Source: Xylanibacter ruminicola Ga6B6 (GTDB lineage Bacteria; Bacteroidota; Bacteroidia; Bacteroidales; Bacteroidaceae). Taken from it: DNA of 64,000 nt. A model generated the notes under the pieces. That model was given only the letters and a program-made list of their open reading frames with translations. It had not been told where the DNA came from and made no database searches. Every line of letters starts with the position of its first letter. Position 1 is the stretch's first letter. This document shows positions 16,736-26,800 of the stretch, piece after piece. A program made the position numbers and the translations under genes. The stretch lies in NCBI RefSeq assembly GCF_000687715.1, contig NZ_JHXD01000013.1, forward strand, positions 1 through 64,000, given 5' to 3'.

Positions 16736-16752
16736 TACCTGAATTTTTTTAT
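16708..16752 (+). terminator. strong hairpin terminator containing the cyclase stop codon
   Basis: A perfect 12-bp stem, AATTCAGGTACT (16708-16719) with AGTACCTGAATT (16734-16745), is extended inward by CTTCT/AGAAG around a CCG loop. A run of T follows. It insulates the plus-strand operon from the convergent DUF4831 gene. Confidence 0.88.
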
Positions 16753-16766
16753 TCTTGTAAATCTTA

Positions 16767-17846
16767 TTATCTGGGTTGCTCGGCTTCCAACTTCTCTACA
16801 GCGCCTGTCAAGGTATTGAGAAGTAGGCGTGTGGTGTATTTTTTGTTGAACAAAGCGCCACTCAGCAGTTCTACATTGCCAAACTGTGCAGCAGGAAACT
16901 CGTTGCTGATAATCTGTGCTGTGGCATCGAAGATGGTTGAGCGCAACTTGCCTGGGATGTTTATATAGATGCCCGACTGCTGCGGCTTGGCAGCTTTCTT
17001 GGGATCTACGGGCGCAGGTTCGTCAACCGTTTTCAGGTCCTCTATATTAATATAATAAGGTGTACCCGACAAATCATCGCTGTCAACCACTCCGTAATCG
17101 GGCGAGAAACGGAACAGTACATCGCGTTTCGTTGGCTTGTCAACCACGTAGGTAAACGTATGTGTGGTGGTATCGTTCTCGGTAGTGCCGATAAACAGAC
17201 TGGTGAGCGCCTCGTTCTGTGTGTTCAGTTCCTCCAGCATCAGTTTCAACTGCTCGCCATCCTTAGGCATAAAGTCGGCCTGGCCCTTGGCCAGCATGCT
17301 TTTGCTCTCACGTATCTCGTAGATCTCCTGAGCAGTAAGCTCGGCCATCTTGGCGGTGCTGCCTGCCGAGAGAATCTCTTCGTTCAGATACGATTTGGGC
17401 GATTTCTTTAAAGGGCGGATCTGCTGTGCAGGGGCAGGATTGCTCTTAGACTGCTGCTTGGCATCGGTGTTGATGGCCAGCAGGATACCCTCGTCGCTCA
17501 GGCGTACGTTGCAGGCAGATGTCTTGGCATCAAACTTCACAGCGTAACACTTCGATGTGTCGGCTACAGCAAATGGCTCCTGCTTTACCGACAGGATGCG
17601 ATACTTGGTAGATGCGCTGGTAGGCACATCTTTCATACGTAGAAATTTCTCCGAATACTTGCAGAATTCACCTGGGGTATAGGTACTCTTCTCCACCTGC
17701 ATGGTAACGCGGATGGCTGTTTTGGGCAGATAATATACGGCGCCCTCGCTGGTAACACCTGGTTTGTACGAACTGATAACGGTTTGTGCCAGCGAACTGG
17801 TAGTGCCTAATGTAAAGGCTATCAATAATGTGCTAAATAATCTCAT
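16767..17846 (-). CDS. exported DUF4831-family protein
   Basis: A 359-residue secreted protein with a cleavable signal peptide (SSLA|QT). The sequence fits the Bacteroidota family DUF4831, from memory of its length and its GVVYYLPKT-like start (here GAVYYLPKTAIRV). The central part (about 130-150) is polar and low-complexity. There are no known catalytic motifs. It overlaps the end of the upstream NAD(P)HX repair gene by an ATGA, so the two are co-transcribed. Function unknown; an envelope role is likely from the signal peptide. Confidence 0.8.
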   Translation of the reverse strand: MRLFSTLLIAFTLGTTSSLAQTVISSYKPGVTSEGAVYYLPKTAIRVTMQVEKSTYTPGEFCKYSEKFLRMKDVPTSASTKYRILSVKQEPFAVADTSKCYAVKFDAKTSACNVRLSDEGILLAINTDAKQQSKSNPAPAQQIRPLKKSPKSYLNEEILSAGSTAKMAELTAQEIYEIRESKSMLAKGQADFMPKDGEQLKLMLEELNTQNEALTSLFIGTTENDTTTHTFTYVVDKPTKRDVLFRFSPDYGVVDSDDLSGTPYYINIEDLKTVDEPAPVDPKKAAKPQQSGIYINIPGKLRSTIFDATAQIISNEFPAAQFGNVELLSGALFNKKYTTRLLLNTLTGAVEKLEAEQPR

Positions 17847-19354
17847 TCATTAAGTCGTTTAAATGCATAAGGCAAGTTCTGGATCAAGTCGCTGGCTATC
17901 ACGCTTTCCTCGCCTAGTTCGCGAGCGGCAATGTCGCCAGCCAGTCCGTGCAGATACATACCTACAATACATGCGTTTTCTTGATTATAGCCACGAGCCA
18001 GCAGACCTGTGATGATACCTGTTAGCACGTCGCCGCTACCGGCAGTAGCCATACCGGCATTTCCAGTAGAGTTAAAGATGATGTGACCATCGGGCAGGCA
18101 CAGCGAGGTGTGATGGCCCTTCAGTACGATGTAAGCCTGCAAGCGCTCAGCCAGGTCGCGGGCCTTCATCAGGCGCTCAAAGCTGTCGCCCGAATGTCCT
18201 TCCAAACGGTCGAACTCCTTGGGGTGGGGGGTCATGATGATACCCTTGGGCAGTTGCTGCAACCATGCGCGATGACTGGCCAGAATATTAATGGCGTCGG
18301 CATCTACCACTGTGGGGCACTGACTGCGGCGCAGCTGTGCAATGATGGCAATTGCCGTTTGCTCGCTGGTCCCCAAGCCAGGACCAATGCCCAACGCATT
18401 GAAGTCTTCGGTGTCAACCGCCTCCGAGAAAGTGGTTTCCTCTCTGTCGAACTGTATGATGGCTTCGGGAACGCTCACCTGCAGAATGTTGCAGTTGCGT
18501 TTGGGTGTATGGGTAGTGACCTTTCCTACACCTACGCGCAAACATGCTTTGGTGGCCAGCACCGAAGCTCCTGCCATACCGTAGCTGCCGGCAATAATCA
18601 GGGCGTTACCCATCTTGCCTTTGTGGGCAAACGGGTCGCGCTTCAGCAGACGTGGGCGCACGTCGTTCTCCTCCAGCAGCGTGTAGTTGGCATCAATCTT
18701 CTCCATGCCCTGTTTGCTCAGTCGGATATCCAGCACCTTCAGTTTGCCGATGAATATCTGGTTTTCGGGAAACAGGAACGACAGCTTTGGCAACTGCAGT
18801 GTCAGCGTCATATCGGCACGGATAATGTTGGCTCTTACGTTGTAAGTGTTGTCTTCGGTCATCAGTCCCGATGGCACATCGATACTTACCACCTGAGCGG
18901 GCGATGCGTTGATGTATTTCACGAGCGACGAGAAACCACCGGCCAACGGCTTGTTGATGCCCGATCCGAACAGTCCGTCAACCACCAGCATCCCCTCCTC
19001 TAACTGTGGGGGCTCAAACTCCTGGGTTACCTCAATCAGTGCTTTCGAGCGTTTCTCAATCAAACGCTTCTTGTTTATCATGCAGTCTTCCGAGAGATGA
19101 CCTGATATGTTAAAAAGGTAGGCTGTTACATCGTAGTTTTTGTCAATCAGCATGCGGGCAACGGCCAGTGCGTCGCCGCCATTATTGCCTGGACCTGCGA
19201 ATATGATGACGGGCGTGGTATAACCCCAGCTGTCGGCGATAGCTTGGGTCAGGGCTTTAGCGGCACGCTCCATCAGGTCGACCGACTTAATGGGCTCGTT
19301 CTCTATGGTGTATTTGTCCAATTCGTGGACTTGTGCGCTCGTAAATATCTTCAT
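17843..19354 (-). CDS. nnr: bifunctional NAD(P)H-hydrate epimerase / ADP-dependent NAD(P)H-hydrate dehydratase
   Basis: A 503-residue repair enzyme. The N-terminal YjeF_N epimerase domain (residues 1-210; AGPGNNGGDALAVAR, VVDGLFGSG) interconverts R- and S-NAD(P)HX. The C-terminal ribokinase-like dehydratase (about 225-500; HKGKMGNALIIAGS, GIGPGLG, VVDADAIN, NSTGNAGMATAGSGDVLTG) dehydrates S-NAD(P)HX using ADP. The ATG at 19354 gives the standard start MKIFTSAQVHELD. An upstream in-frame ATG at 19423 would place the promoter inside the gene. Confidence 0.95.
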   Translation of the reverse strand: MKIFTSAQVHELDKYTIENEPIKSVDLMERAAKALTQAIADSWGYTTPVIIFAGPGNNGGDALAVARMLIDKNYDVTAYLFNISGHLSEDCMINKKRLIEKRSKALIEVTQEFEPPQLEEGMLVVDGLFGSGINKPLAGGFSSLVKYINASPAQVVSIDVPSGLMTEDNTYNVRANIIRADMTLTLQLPKLSFLFPENQIFIGKLKVLDIRLSKQGMEKIDANYTLLEENDVRPRLLKRDPFAHKGKMGNALIIAGSYGMAGASVLATKACLRVGVGKVTTHTPKRNCNILQVSVPEAIIQFDREETTFSEAVDTEDFNALGIGPGLGTSEQTAIAIIAQLRRSQCPTVVDADAINILASHRAWLQQLPKGIIMTPHPKEFDRLEGHSGDSFERLMKARDLAERLQAYIVLKGHHTSLCLPDGHIIFNSTGNAGMATAGSGDVLTGIITGLLARGYNQENACIVGMYLHGLAGDIAARELGEESVIASDLIQNLPYAFKRLNE

Positions 19355-19361
19355 AATGGTG

Positions 19362-19369
19362 CAAAAATA
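19362..19369 (-). promoter_or_regulatory. -7 box for nnr
   Basis: TATTTTTG on the minus strand, 7 nt before the ATG at 19354, which implies a very short leader or leaderless transcript. Confidence 0.55.
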
Positions 19370-19412
19370 CGAAAAAATTGCTAATGAATGATAGAGTTTG
19401 GCAGATTTTTTG

Positions 19413-19420
19413 TAATTTTG
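19413..19420 (+). promoter_or_regulatory. -7 box for hpt
   Basis: TAATTTTG, 25 nt before the hpt ATG, divergent from the nnr promoter. The -33 element is not clear. Confidence 0.6.
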
Positions 19421-19445
19421 CACAAATTTTTAATTCTTTCAGCGT

Positions 19446-19982
19446 ATGAGTATCGTAAAGATAAAGGACAAGTCGTTCAAGATCTCCATTACGGAGGCTG
19501 AGATTAAGGAGCGTGTAAAGGCTGTTGCACAGCAGATTAGTAAGGATATGGAGGGCAAGAATCCTCTGTTGTTAGGTGTGCTGAATGGCGCTTTTATGTT
19601 TGCTGCCGATCTGATGCGCGAGATGACTATTCCTTGCGAGATTTCGTTTGTTAAGCTGGCCTCTTATCAGGGTACCACTTCTACTGGTAAAATCAAGGAG
19701 GTGTTCGGTATCAACGAAGACTTGACCAATCGTACGGTGATTATTGTAGAGGATATCGTGGAGAGCGGACTCACCATGAAGCAGATGATTGAGTCGTTAG
19801 GCACACGTAATCCCGCATCTATTCATATCTGCACCCTTTTCTTCAAGCCCAGCAAGCTGAAGGAGAATATTAACCCCGAGTATGTTGCCTTCAGCATTCC
19901 TGACGACTTTATCCTGGGTTACGGACTTGATTACGATCAGCAGGGTCGCGGGCTGAAAGATGTATACACCATAATCGAGTAA
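19446..19982 (+). CDS. hpt: hypoxanthine phosphoribosyltransferase
   Basis: A 178-residue type I phosphoribosyltransferase of purine salvage that joins hypoxanthine or guanine to PRPP. The PRPP loop VIIVEDIVESGLT is intact. Other family motifs are GVLNGAFMFAADL near the start and the C-terminal substrate-binding FILGYGLDYDQQGR. Length is normal. It is followed after 30 nt by adk and then obgE, all in the same direction. Confidence 0.96.
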   Translation: MSIVKIKDKSFKISITEAEIKERVKAVAQQISKDMEGKNPLLLGVLNGAFMFAADLMREMTIPCEISFVKLASYQGTTSTGKIKEVFGINEDLTNRTVIIVEDIVESGLTMKQMIESLGTRNPASIHICTLFFKPSKLKENINPEYVAFSIPDDFILGYGLDYDQQGRGLKDVYTIIE

Positions 19983-20012
19983 GTAACTTAAATTAAACTA
20001 AATATCAGGATA

Positions 20013-20585
20013 ATGAAGAATATCGTTATTTTTGGTGCTCCCGGTTCAGGTAAGGGAACACAGAGTGATAAGATGATTGAGAAGTACGGTTTGAACCACA
20101 TTTCAACTGGTGATGTACTTCGTGGTGAAATTAAGAATGGTACCGAGCTGGGTAAGACTGCTGCCAGCTATATCGAGAAGGGACAGCTGATCCCCGACGA
20201 TCTGATGGTAAGCATTCTCGCTTCGGTTTACGATAGCTTCGGACGTGATAGCAAGGGTGTTATCTTCGACGGTTTCCCCCGCACCATCCCACAGGCCGAG
20301 GCCCTGAAGAAGATGCTCGACGAGCGTGGCGACAAGGTTGCTGCTATGATCGAGCTCGATGTTCCCGAGGACGAGCTGATGAAGCGCCTCATTCTGCGTG
20401 GTCAGCAGAGCGGCCGTGCCGACGATAATGAGGAGACCATCAAGAAGCGTCTCGTGGTTTACCACTCTCAGACAATGCCACTTATCGAGTGGTACAAGCA
20501 GGAGGGTGTTCACTATCACATCGACGGTCTGGGTGAGCTCGACCGCATTTTTGCAGACATTTGCCAGGTTATTGACAATATCTAA
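20013..20585 (+). CDS. adk: adenylate kinase
   Basis: A 190-residue short-form adenylate kinase that interconverts ATP + AMP and 2 ADP. The P-loop GAPGSGKGTQ is at residues 8-17, the NMP-binding STGDVLR follows, then FDGFPRT and the short LID with RLILRGQQSGRADDN. No zinc Cys are in the LID. It ends with TAA directly before the obgE ATG, so translation of the two is likely coupled. Confidence 0.97.
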   Translation: MKNIVIFGAPGSGKGTQSDKMIEKYGLNHISTGDVLRGEIKNGTELGKTAASYIEKGQLIPDDLMVSILASVYDSFGRDSKGVIFDGFPRTIPQAEALKKMLDERGDKVAAMIELDVPEDELMKRLILRGQQSGRADDNEETIKKRLVVYHSQTMPLIEWYKQEGVHYHIDGLGELDRIFADICQVIDNI

Positions 20586-21755
20586 ATGGAGAGTAATTTC
20601 GTAGACTACGTAAAGATTTACTGCCGCTCTGGAAAGGGCGGTAAAGGCAGTATGCACTTGCGCCATGTAAAGTATAACCCTAATGGCGGTCCTGATGGTG
20701 GTGATGGTGGAAAAGGCGGAAGCATTATTCTGCGTGGAAACCATAACTACTGGACTTTGCTCCACTTAAAGTACGAGCGCCATATTTTTGCCGAGCACGG
20801 TGGAAATGGCGGTCGCGACAAGTGTCATGGTACAGACGGAAAGGATGTTTACATTGATGTGCCTTGTGGCACCGTGGTGTATAATGCCGAAACCGGTAAG
20901 TATGTCTGCGATGTTACATACGATGGTCAGGAAGTTATGCTGCTTAAGGGCGGTCGTGGCGGATTGGGTAATTTCCAGTTCCGCACAGCCACCAATCAGG
21001 CGCCCCGTTATGCGCAGCCTGGTGAGCCCATGCAGGAGATGACCATTATTCTTGAATTGAAACTTTTAGCTGATGTGGGCTTGGTAGGTTTTCCTAATGC
21101 AGGAAAATCTACCCTGGTCTCTTCGCTCTCAAATGCTAAGCCCAAGATTGCCAATTACCCATTTACTACGATGGAGCCTTCGCTGGGTATCGTAGGTTAT
21201 CGCGACAACAAGTCGTTTGTGATGGCCGATATTCCTGGTATTATCGAAGGTGCCTCTGAAGGTAAGGGCTTGGGACTTAGATTCTTACGGCATATTGAGC
21301 GCAACTCGCTCCTGCTGTTCATGGTACCAGGTGATACCGATGATATCAAGCGTGAGTATGAGATTCTGCTCAACGAACTTCAGCAGTTCAATCCCGAAAT
21401 GCTCGACAAGCATCGTGTGCTGGCCGTTACCAAGTGCGACATGCTTGATGAGGAGTTGGTTGAGATGCTGAAGGAAACCCTGCCTCAGGATCTGCCTGTG
21501 GTATTCATTTCGGCCGTAACGGGTTATGGTCTCGACGAACTCAAGGATGTGCTTTGGAACGAGTTGAATGCCGAAAGCAACAAGCTTAACGTCATCACCT
21601 CGGAGGATTCGCTGGTACATCGCGACAAGGATATGAGCCGTTTTGCTCAGGAGCTTGCCGACGAGGGCGAGGACGAGGATATCGAGTACATCGACGAGGA
21701 TGATATCGAAGATATCGAGGACTTTGAATACGAGGACTTCGACGACGAAGCATAA
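20586..21755 (+). CDS. obgE: Obg/CgtA GTPase
   Basis: A 389-residue essential ribosome-associated GTPase used in 50S assembly and stress control. The Gly-rich Obg domain (about 1-160; [26 protein letters not shown]) is followed by the G domain with GFPNAGKST, the switch DIPGIIEGA and TKCD. The C-terminal 50 residues are strongly acidic (Asp/Glu runs), as in many Obg tails. It starts on the base after the adk stop. Confidence 0.97.
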   Translation: MESNFVDYVKIYCRSGKGGKGSMHLRHVKYNPNGGPDGGDGGKGGSIILRGNHNYWTLLHLKYERHIFAEHGGNGGRDKCHGTDGKDVYIDVPCGTVVYNAETGKYVCDVTYDGQEVMLLKGGRGGLGNFQFRTATNQAPRYAQPGEPMQEMTIILELKLLADVGLVGFPNAGKSTLVSSLSNAKPKIANYPFTTMEPSLGIVGYRDNKSFVMADIPGIIEGASEGKGLGLRFLRHIERNSLLLFMVPGDTDDIKREYEILLNELQQFNPEMLDKHRVLAVTKCDMLDEELVEMLKETLPQDLPVVFISAVTGYGLDELKDVLWNELNAESNKLNVITSEDSLVHRDKDMSRFAQELADEGEDEDIEYIDEDDIEDIEDFEYEDFDDEA

Positions 21756-21793
21756 CGTTACGCAACAAATTTTACCAATTTTTTAAAAAATAG

Positions 21794-21824
21794 CCGATTT
21801 ATAACTTTAAATCGGATTTTTTTT
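21794..21824 (+). terminator. rho-independent terminator after obgE
   Basis: A perfect 8-bp stem, CCGATTTA (21794-21801) and TAAATCGG (21808-21815), with loop TAACTT, is followed by ATTTTTTTT. Confidence 0.85.
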
Positions 21825-21826
21825 CA

Positions 21827-21834
21827 TATCTTTG
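21827..21834 (+). promoter_or_regulatory. -7 box for the first Oar-like receptor
   Basis: TATCTTTG directly after the obgE terminator, 63 nt before the ATG at 21898. Confidence 0.65.
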
Positions 21835-21897
21835 CACCGAAATTTAAACAATCCGGATTTTATCCGCTCATTTAATTAATTAAAACAGTTCTAGTTT

Positions 21898-24800
21898 ATG
21901 CAGAAAAGATTGCTCTTTCTGGTTGCTTTAATGTTAACTTTCTCGTTAACATTGATGGCACAAATCACAACTTCAAGTATGGCTGGAAAGGTGACCCTCG
22001 ACACAGCGAATGGCGAGGAAGTCATCGGTGCTACAGTTGTGGCTGTACACGAGCCTTCTGGTACTCGTTACACAGCAGTAACTAATACCACAGGTCGTTT
22101 CTCGATCAATGGTATGCGTACTGGTGGTCCTTACGCAGTGACCATCTCTTACATTGGTTTCCAGCCCAAAACCGTCAAGGGTATTACCCTCCAGCTGGCT
22201 GAAACCTACAACCTGAATGTATTCCTCACCGAGGATGCTACCGAACTTGCAGAGGTTGTTGTAAGCGGTAAGGCTTCAAAGTTTGCTGCTGAGAAGACGG
22301 GTGCTGCTACTAACATTAACAGTACGCAGATCACAAACCTGCCAACCGTTAGCCGTTCTATTACAGATGTAACACGTCTGTCTCCTTACGGAGGTAACGG
22401 CATGAGCTTCGCTGGTAGCGATGGTCGTAACGCTAACTTCACCGTTGATGGTGCTAACTTCAACAACAACTTCGGTCTTTCTGACAAGTTGCCTGGTGGT
22501 GGTAACCCAATCTCTATCGATGCTATCGAGGAGTTGCAGGTTGTTATCTCTCCATACGATGTTCGTCAGACCAACTTCATCGGTGGTGGTGTAAACGCTA
22601 TTACCAAGTCGGGTACTAACACCTTCAAGGGTAGTGCTTATGTTTACCACAAGAACGAGAACATGCAGGGTGACGCTGTAAATCGTCAGCAGATCCAGGG
22701 CGCTCGCGAGAAGGCTCAGACTACTACTTACGGTTTCACACTGGGTGGTCCAATCATTAAGAACAAGCTCTTCTTCTTCGTAAACGGTGAAATGATCAAG
22801 ATTCCTTCAATCGTTAACCGTTGGAAGGGTTCAGATGATGGTAAGGCCGATGCCGACAACTACATCTCTCGTACTACTAACAAGGATCTTGAGGCTGTTT
22901 CTAAGTACATGGCCAGCAAGTATGGTTATGATACCGGTTCATGGACCAGCTTCCCTGCTGATGAGAGCAACTACAAGCTGATGGCTCGTTTGGACTGGAA
23001 CATCACCGATCGTCATCACCTGGCTTTGCGCTATAACTATACAAAGAATAATATCTGGAACTCGCCTAACGGTACTTCTATGGACGGTGGTACTCGTATG
23101 GCTTCTTACCGTATGTCACAGAACTCAATGTCGTTCGCTAACTCAATGTACTCAATGGAGAACCTCGTTCACTCTTGGTCATTGGATTTGAACAGCCGTC
23201 TGACCGACAACCTGTCGAACCAGTTCCTGGCTACTATCTCTAAGCTCGACGACGTTCGTGGCACTAACTCTGCTGAGTTCCCATTCATCGATATCACTCG
23301 CGATGGCGATAACTATATGGCTCTCGGTTACGAGCTGTTTACTTGGAACAACGCCGTTCATAACACTATCTGGAACATCAAGGATGATGTTACCTATTAT
23401 ATGGGCGACCACAAGATTATGGCTGGTATTACCTTCGAGCATCAGATGGCCGACAACCAGTACATGCGTAATGGTTCTGGTTACTATCGCTACAACATCA
23501 CCGACGATATGTATGTAGGCGGTGTACTGCAGCCAGATATGCTGTTCAACAGCACACCTGAGGTATTCTGCTTGACTTACGGTTACGATGGTGAGGCTGC
23601 TCCTGCAGCTCGCGTACAGTTCAACCGTCCTGGTATCTATGCTCAGGATGAGTGGAACGTTAACAATAAGCTGAAGCTCACATACGGTCTGCGTGTTGAC
23701 GGTCTGTTCTTCAACAACAGCGACCTGATGACTAACGCTGCTATTCTGAACCTCGACTACAACGGTCGTCACATCGATACCGGTAAGTGGCCTAAGAACA
23801 GCATCACCTTCTCTCCACGTCTCGGCTTCACCTACGATGTATTCGGTGACAAGAGTCTGAAGGTTCGTGGTGGTACTGGTCTCTTCTCTGGTCGTCTGCC
23901 TTTGGTATTCTTCACCAACATGCCTACCAACGGTGGTCTGGTACAGTATCAGGCACAGATCAATGCAAAGAACGCTGCCAAGAACGGCTTCGATATGGAT
24001 GTATTCGCTGGTGGTCCTATGACCAAGGTTAGCGATATGATTGCTAAGCTGCAGAGCCTGGGCTATCCTACAACTGTTAAGCCTGAGGACGGAACTGTTC
24101 CTTCAGCTGTTAACGGTGTAGATCCTAAGTTCAAGATGCCACAGGTATGGAAGACTTCTGTTGCTATCGACTATCAGCTGCCTGTTGACTTCCCATTCTC
24201 TGTTTCTGTTGAGGGTATCTACAACAAGACTATCAATGCTGTATCAATCTCTGACTGGAGCATTAAGAACGTAGGTGGTTTCGCTCGCTTCAACGGTGCC
24301 GACAACCGTCCTATCTTCCCCGATGATTTCCGCAGCGGTACAAAGGCATTCGTGCTCGAGAACACCAGCAAGGGTTACGGTTGGAGTGCTAACGTTACTC
24401 TGAACGCTCAGCCTGCTGATTGGATTAGCTTGATGGCTGCTTATACTCACACTGTATCTAAGGAGGTTACCGGTATGCCTGGTTCGGCTGCTGAGTCTGC
24501 CTTCACATACGTTCCTACTTACGAGGGTCCAAACAACATCAAGTTGCACAACTCTCAGTATGTAACTCCTGATCGTCTGATCGCTTCTGCTACTATCCAC
24601 GATAAGTGCGGTAACCACTATAACTTCATCTACGAGGCATATCGTGGTGGCTACAACTACTCTTACACAACTGTTAACGATATGAACGGCGACGGTTACA
24701 ACTACGACGCTATCTATATCCCAACAGATGATCAGGTAGGTGTTGGTACAGGCGACTTCCGCTTCAAGACTCAGGACGACCTGACTCGCTTCATGGACTA

Positions 24801-25188
24801 TGTTCATAAGGATAGCTACCTGAGCAAGCATCAGGGTACTTACGCCGAGGCTTACAGCGTTTACTCTCCATGGGTACACCGCATCGACTTCGGTTACAAG
24901 CACGACTTCAAGTTCAACGTAGGTCAGACTAAGCACATGCTGCAGCTCACCTTCGATATGAAGAACGTTCTTAACTTCTTCAACTCTTCTTGGGGTGTTG
25001 CTAAGCACCTGAATCCTGAGATTGGTACCGAGGCTAAGATCCTGAAGTACGAGGGCGTTGATGCACAGGGTTATGCAACCTTCTCTACACCTTCTTCTAT
25101 CAGCGGTAATACTCAGACTTGGACTACCAACTACGCTATCGGTCAGTGCTGGTACGCTTCTGTAGGTATCAAGTATTATTTCAACTAA
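21898..25188 (+). CDS. Oar-like TonB-dependent outer-membrane receptor
   Basis: A 1096-residue receptor. The signal peptide ends LMA|QITT. A carboxypeptidase-regulatory-like beta-sandwich (about 25-112) precedes the plug (about 118-230; TVDGANFNNNFGL, SPYDVRQTNFIGGGVNAITKS within it), then a long beta-barrel ends in the aromatic strand GIKYYFN. The plug and barrel match the Oar (OmpA-related) branch rather than classic SusC. The ligand is unknown. Codon choice is strongly biased (GGT, CGT, AAC, AAG), suggesting high expression, in contrast to the paralogue at 28173. A lipoprotein gene follows after 20 nt. Confidence 0.9.
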   Translation: MQKRLLFLVALMLTFSLTLMAQITTSSMAGKVTLDTANGEEVIGATVVAVHEPSGTRYTAVTNTTGRFSINGMRTGGPYAVTISYIGFQPKTVKGITLQLAETYNLNVFLTEDATELAEVVVSGKASKFAAEKTGAATNINSTQITNLPTVSRSITDVTRLSPYGGNGMSFAGSDGRNANFTVDGANFNNNFGLSDKLPGGGNPISIDAIEELQVVISPYDVRQTNFIGGGVNAITKSGTNTFKGSAYVYHKNENMQGDAVNRQQIQGAREKAQTTTYGFTLGGPIIKNKLFFFVNGEMIKIPSIVNRWKGSDDGKADADNYISRTTNKDLEAVSKYMASKYGYDTGSWTSFPADESNYKLMARLDWNITDRHHLALRYNYTKNNIWNSPNGTSMDGGTRMASYRMSQNSMSFANSMYSMENLVHSWSLDLNSRLTDNLSNQFLATISKLDDVRGTNSAEFPFIDITRDGDNYMALGYELFTWNNAVHNTIWNIKDDVTYYMGDHKIMAGITFEHQMADNQYMRNGSGYYRYNITDDMYVGGVLQPDMLFNSTPEVFCLTYGYDGEAAPAARVQFNRPGIYAQDEWNVNNKLKLTYGLRVDGLFFNNSDLMTNAAILNLDYNGRHIDTGKWPKNSITFSPRLGFTYDVFGDKSLKVRGGTGLFSGRLPLVFFTNMPTNGGLVQYQAQINAKNAAKNGFDMDVFAGGPMTKVSDMIAKLQSLGYPTTVKPEDGTVPSAVNGVDPKFKMPQVWKTSVAIDYQLPVDFPFSVSVEGIYNKTINAVSISDWSIKNVGGFARFNGADNRPIFPDDFRSGTKAFVLENTSKGYGWSANVTLNAQPADWISLMAAYTHTVSKEVTGMPGSAAESAFTYVPTYEGPNNIKLHNSQYVTPDRLIASATIHDKCGNHYNFIYEAYRGGYNYSYTTVNDMNGDGYNYDAIYIPTDDQVGVGTGDFRFKTQDDLTRFMDYVHKDSYLSKHQGTYAEAYSVYSPWVHRIDFGYKHDFKFNVGQTKHMLQLTFDMKNVLNFFNSSWGVAKHLNPEIGTEAKILKYEGVDAQGYATFSTPSSISGNTQTWTTNYAIGQCWYASVGIKYYFN

Positions 25189-25208
25189 TTAATTAAGGTA
25201 AGATTAAT

Positions 25209-26723
25209 ATGAAACTAAAATATTTCATTCCGTCTCTCGTAGCAGTTGTTGCAGCTGTATTCACAAGCTGTTCTGACGGTAAGGATGCTACCTATCTTGA
25301 GGGAATTCGCGTTTCTCAGTCGTATGTAGCTCTGAACACTGCTGGTGGTTCTGCCTCTATCGATGTAACCACCAATGGTAGCTGGACTGTTACTGAGGTT
25401 CCCAACTGGCTCACCGTTTCACCTGCCTCTGGTACAGGTAACGGTACTATCACTTTCTCGGCCGACGCTGCCGAGGGTCGTAGCGGTTCAGTAAAGCTTA
25501 ACTGTGGCGACGAGACTCAGATCATCAACATCATTCAGGGTGTTGTAACTATCAGCCCTGCTACTTGTGCTGAGGTTCTGGCTGGTCCCGACTCTAAGAC
25601 TTATCAGGTAACTGGTACTGTTACCAGCATTGTAAATACCACTTATGGTAACTGGTACTTGAACGATGGTACTGGTGAGGTTTACATCTATGGTACACTC
25701 GACTCTAAGGGTAGCACCAAGAACTTCAGCAGCTGGGGCCTCGAGGTAGGCGACCAGATTACTGTTCAGGGTCCAAAGACTACTTATAATGGTACTGTAG
25801 AACTGGTTGACGTAACTGTTGTTAAGATTGTTAAGTCACTCATCAAGGTTGATTCTCTCACAGTTGGTGGCGTTAAGGCTACTGAGCTGCCTGTAGCTGG
25901 TGGCGAGATCACTGCTCACCTCACCTGCAAGGGTACTGGCGTAGCTGTTGAGATTCCTGCCGACGCTAAGGATTGGCTGGGTGTTACCTCTTCAACAGTA
26001 GGTACTAACCCAACTGTTACCTTCTATGCTAAGGCTAACGAGGGTGGCGACCGTGAGACAACTGTTACCTTCAAGACCACCGATGGTTCTAAGGAGTACA
26101 GCTCACAGGCTACTATCTCTCAGAAGGGTGCTATCGTTGAGTGCAGCATTGCCGACTTCCTGGCTGCTGCCGTAGGTAATACTCAGTTCCGCCTCACTGG
26201 TGTTATCACCAAGATTGCTAATGCATCTTATGGTAACATCTACATTAAGGACTACTCTGGCGAGGCTTATGTATATGGCGTAGGTTCTAAGGGCGACTTC
26301 GAGAAGCTTGGCCTGAAGGAGGGTGATGTTATTACTCTCGTAGGTAAGCGTGGCGAGTACAAGGGAACTGCCCAGATGACTGGTGGTCAGTTCGAGAAGT
26401 CAATCAAGGTAACTGAGGTTTCAATCGCCGACTTCCTGGATAAGGAGGATGCTGCAAATGTTTACTATAGAGTATCTGGTACTATCGACGAGATTGCCAA
26501 CGATACTTATGGTAACTTGTACATCACAGATGGTACCAACCGCCTGTATGTATATGGCACATATCCTGGATGGGGTGCTACCGGTGATAACCGTAAGGGC
26601 GCTATCAAGAATCTGGGTATCGCAGTAGGCGACAAGCTCACCGTTATCGGTGTTAAGTCAACCTACAAGGGTACTCCTCAGGTTAATGGTGGTATCTACT
26701 TCTCTCACGAGAAAGCTGAGTAA
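25209..26723 (+). CDS. surface lipoprotein with BACON and OB-fold-like domains
   Basis: A 504-residue lipoprotein (lipobox FTSC, Cys21; SDGKD follows and could act as a surface-export signal). Domain order as I read it: BACON 1 (about 35-112; GSWTVTEVPNWLTVSP), OB-fold-like 1 (about 118-212; NWYLNDGTGEVYIYG), BACON-like 2 (about 218-308), OB-like 2 (about 313-403; NIYIKDYSGEAYVYG), OB-like 3 (about 405-500; NLYITDGTNRLYVYG). The three OB-like units are clear internal repeats. Such folds bind polysaccharide (BACON) or nucleic acid (OB). Located 20 nt after the receptor, it probably forms a receptor-lipoprotein pair. Confidence 0.85.
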   Translation: MKLKYFIPSLVAVVAAVFTSCSDGKDATYLEGIRVSQSYVALNTAGGSASIDVTTNGSWTVTEVPNWLTVSPASGTGNGTITFSADAAEGRSGSVKLNCGDETQIINIIQGVVTISPATCAEVLAGPDSKTYQVTGTVTSIVNTTYGNWYLNDGTGEVYIYGTLDSKGSTKNFSSWGLEVGDQITVQGPKTTYNGTVELVDVTVVKIVKSLIKVDSLTVGGVKATELPVAGGEITAHLTCKGTGVAVEIPADAKDWLGVTSSTVGTNPTVTFYAKANEGGDRETTVTFKTTDGSKEYSSQATISQKGAIVECSIADFLAAAVGNTQFRLTGVITKIANASYGNIYIKDYSGEAYVYGVGSKGDFEKLGLKEGDVITLVGKRGEYKGTAQMTGGQFEKSIKVTEVSIADFLDKEDAANVYYRVSGTIDEIANDTYGNLYITDGTNRLYVYGTYPGWGATGDNRKGAIKNLGIAVGDKLTVIGVKSTYKGTPQVNGGIYFSHEKAE

Positions 26724-26748
26724 AATTTAGATAAAGCTCAAAACTAAC

Positions 26749-26787
26749 GCGCCAAAATGTTGTGGATAGCGACATTTTGGCGCTTTT
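26749..26787 (+). terminator. terminator between the BACON lipoprotein and the nuclease
   Basis: A perfect 12-bp stem, GCGCCAAAATGT (26749-26760) with ACATTTTGGCGC (26772-26783), is followed by TTTT. It may attenuate rather than block expression of the nuclease gene, because I see no good promoter between it and 26801. Confidence 0.8.
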
Positions 26788-26800
26788 AAATTCGATAAGT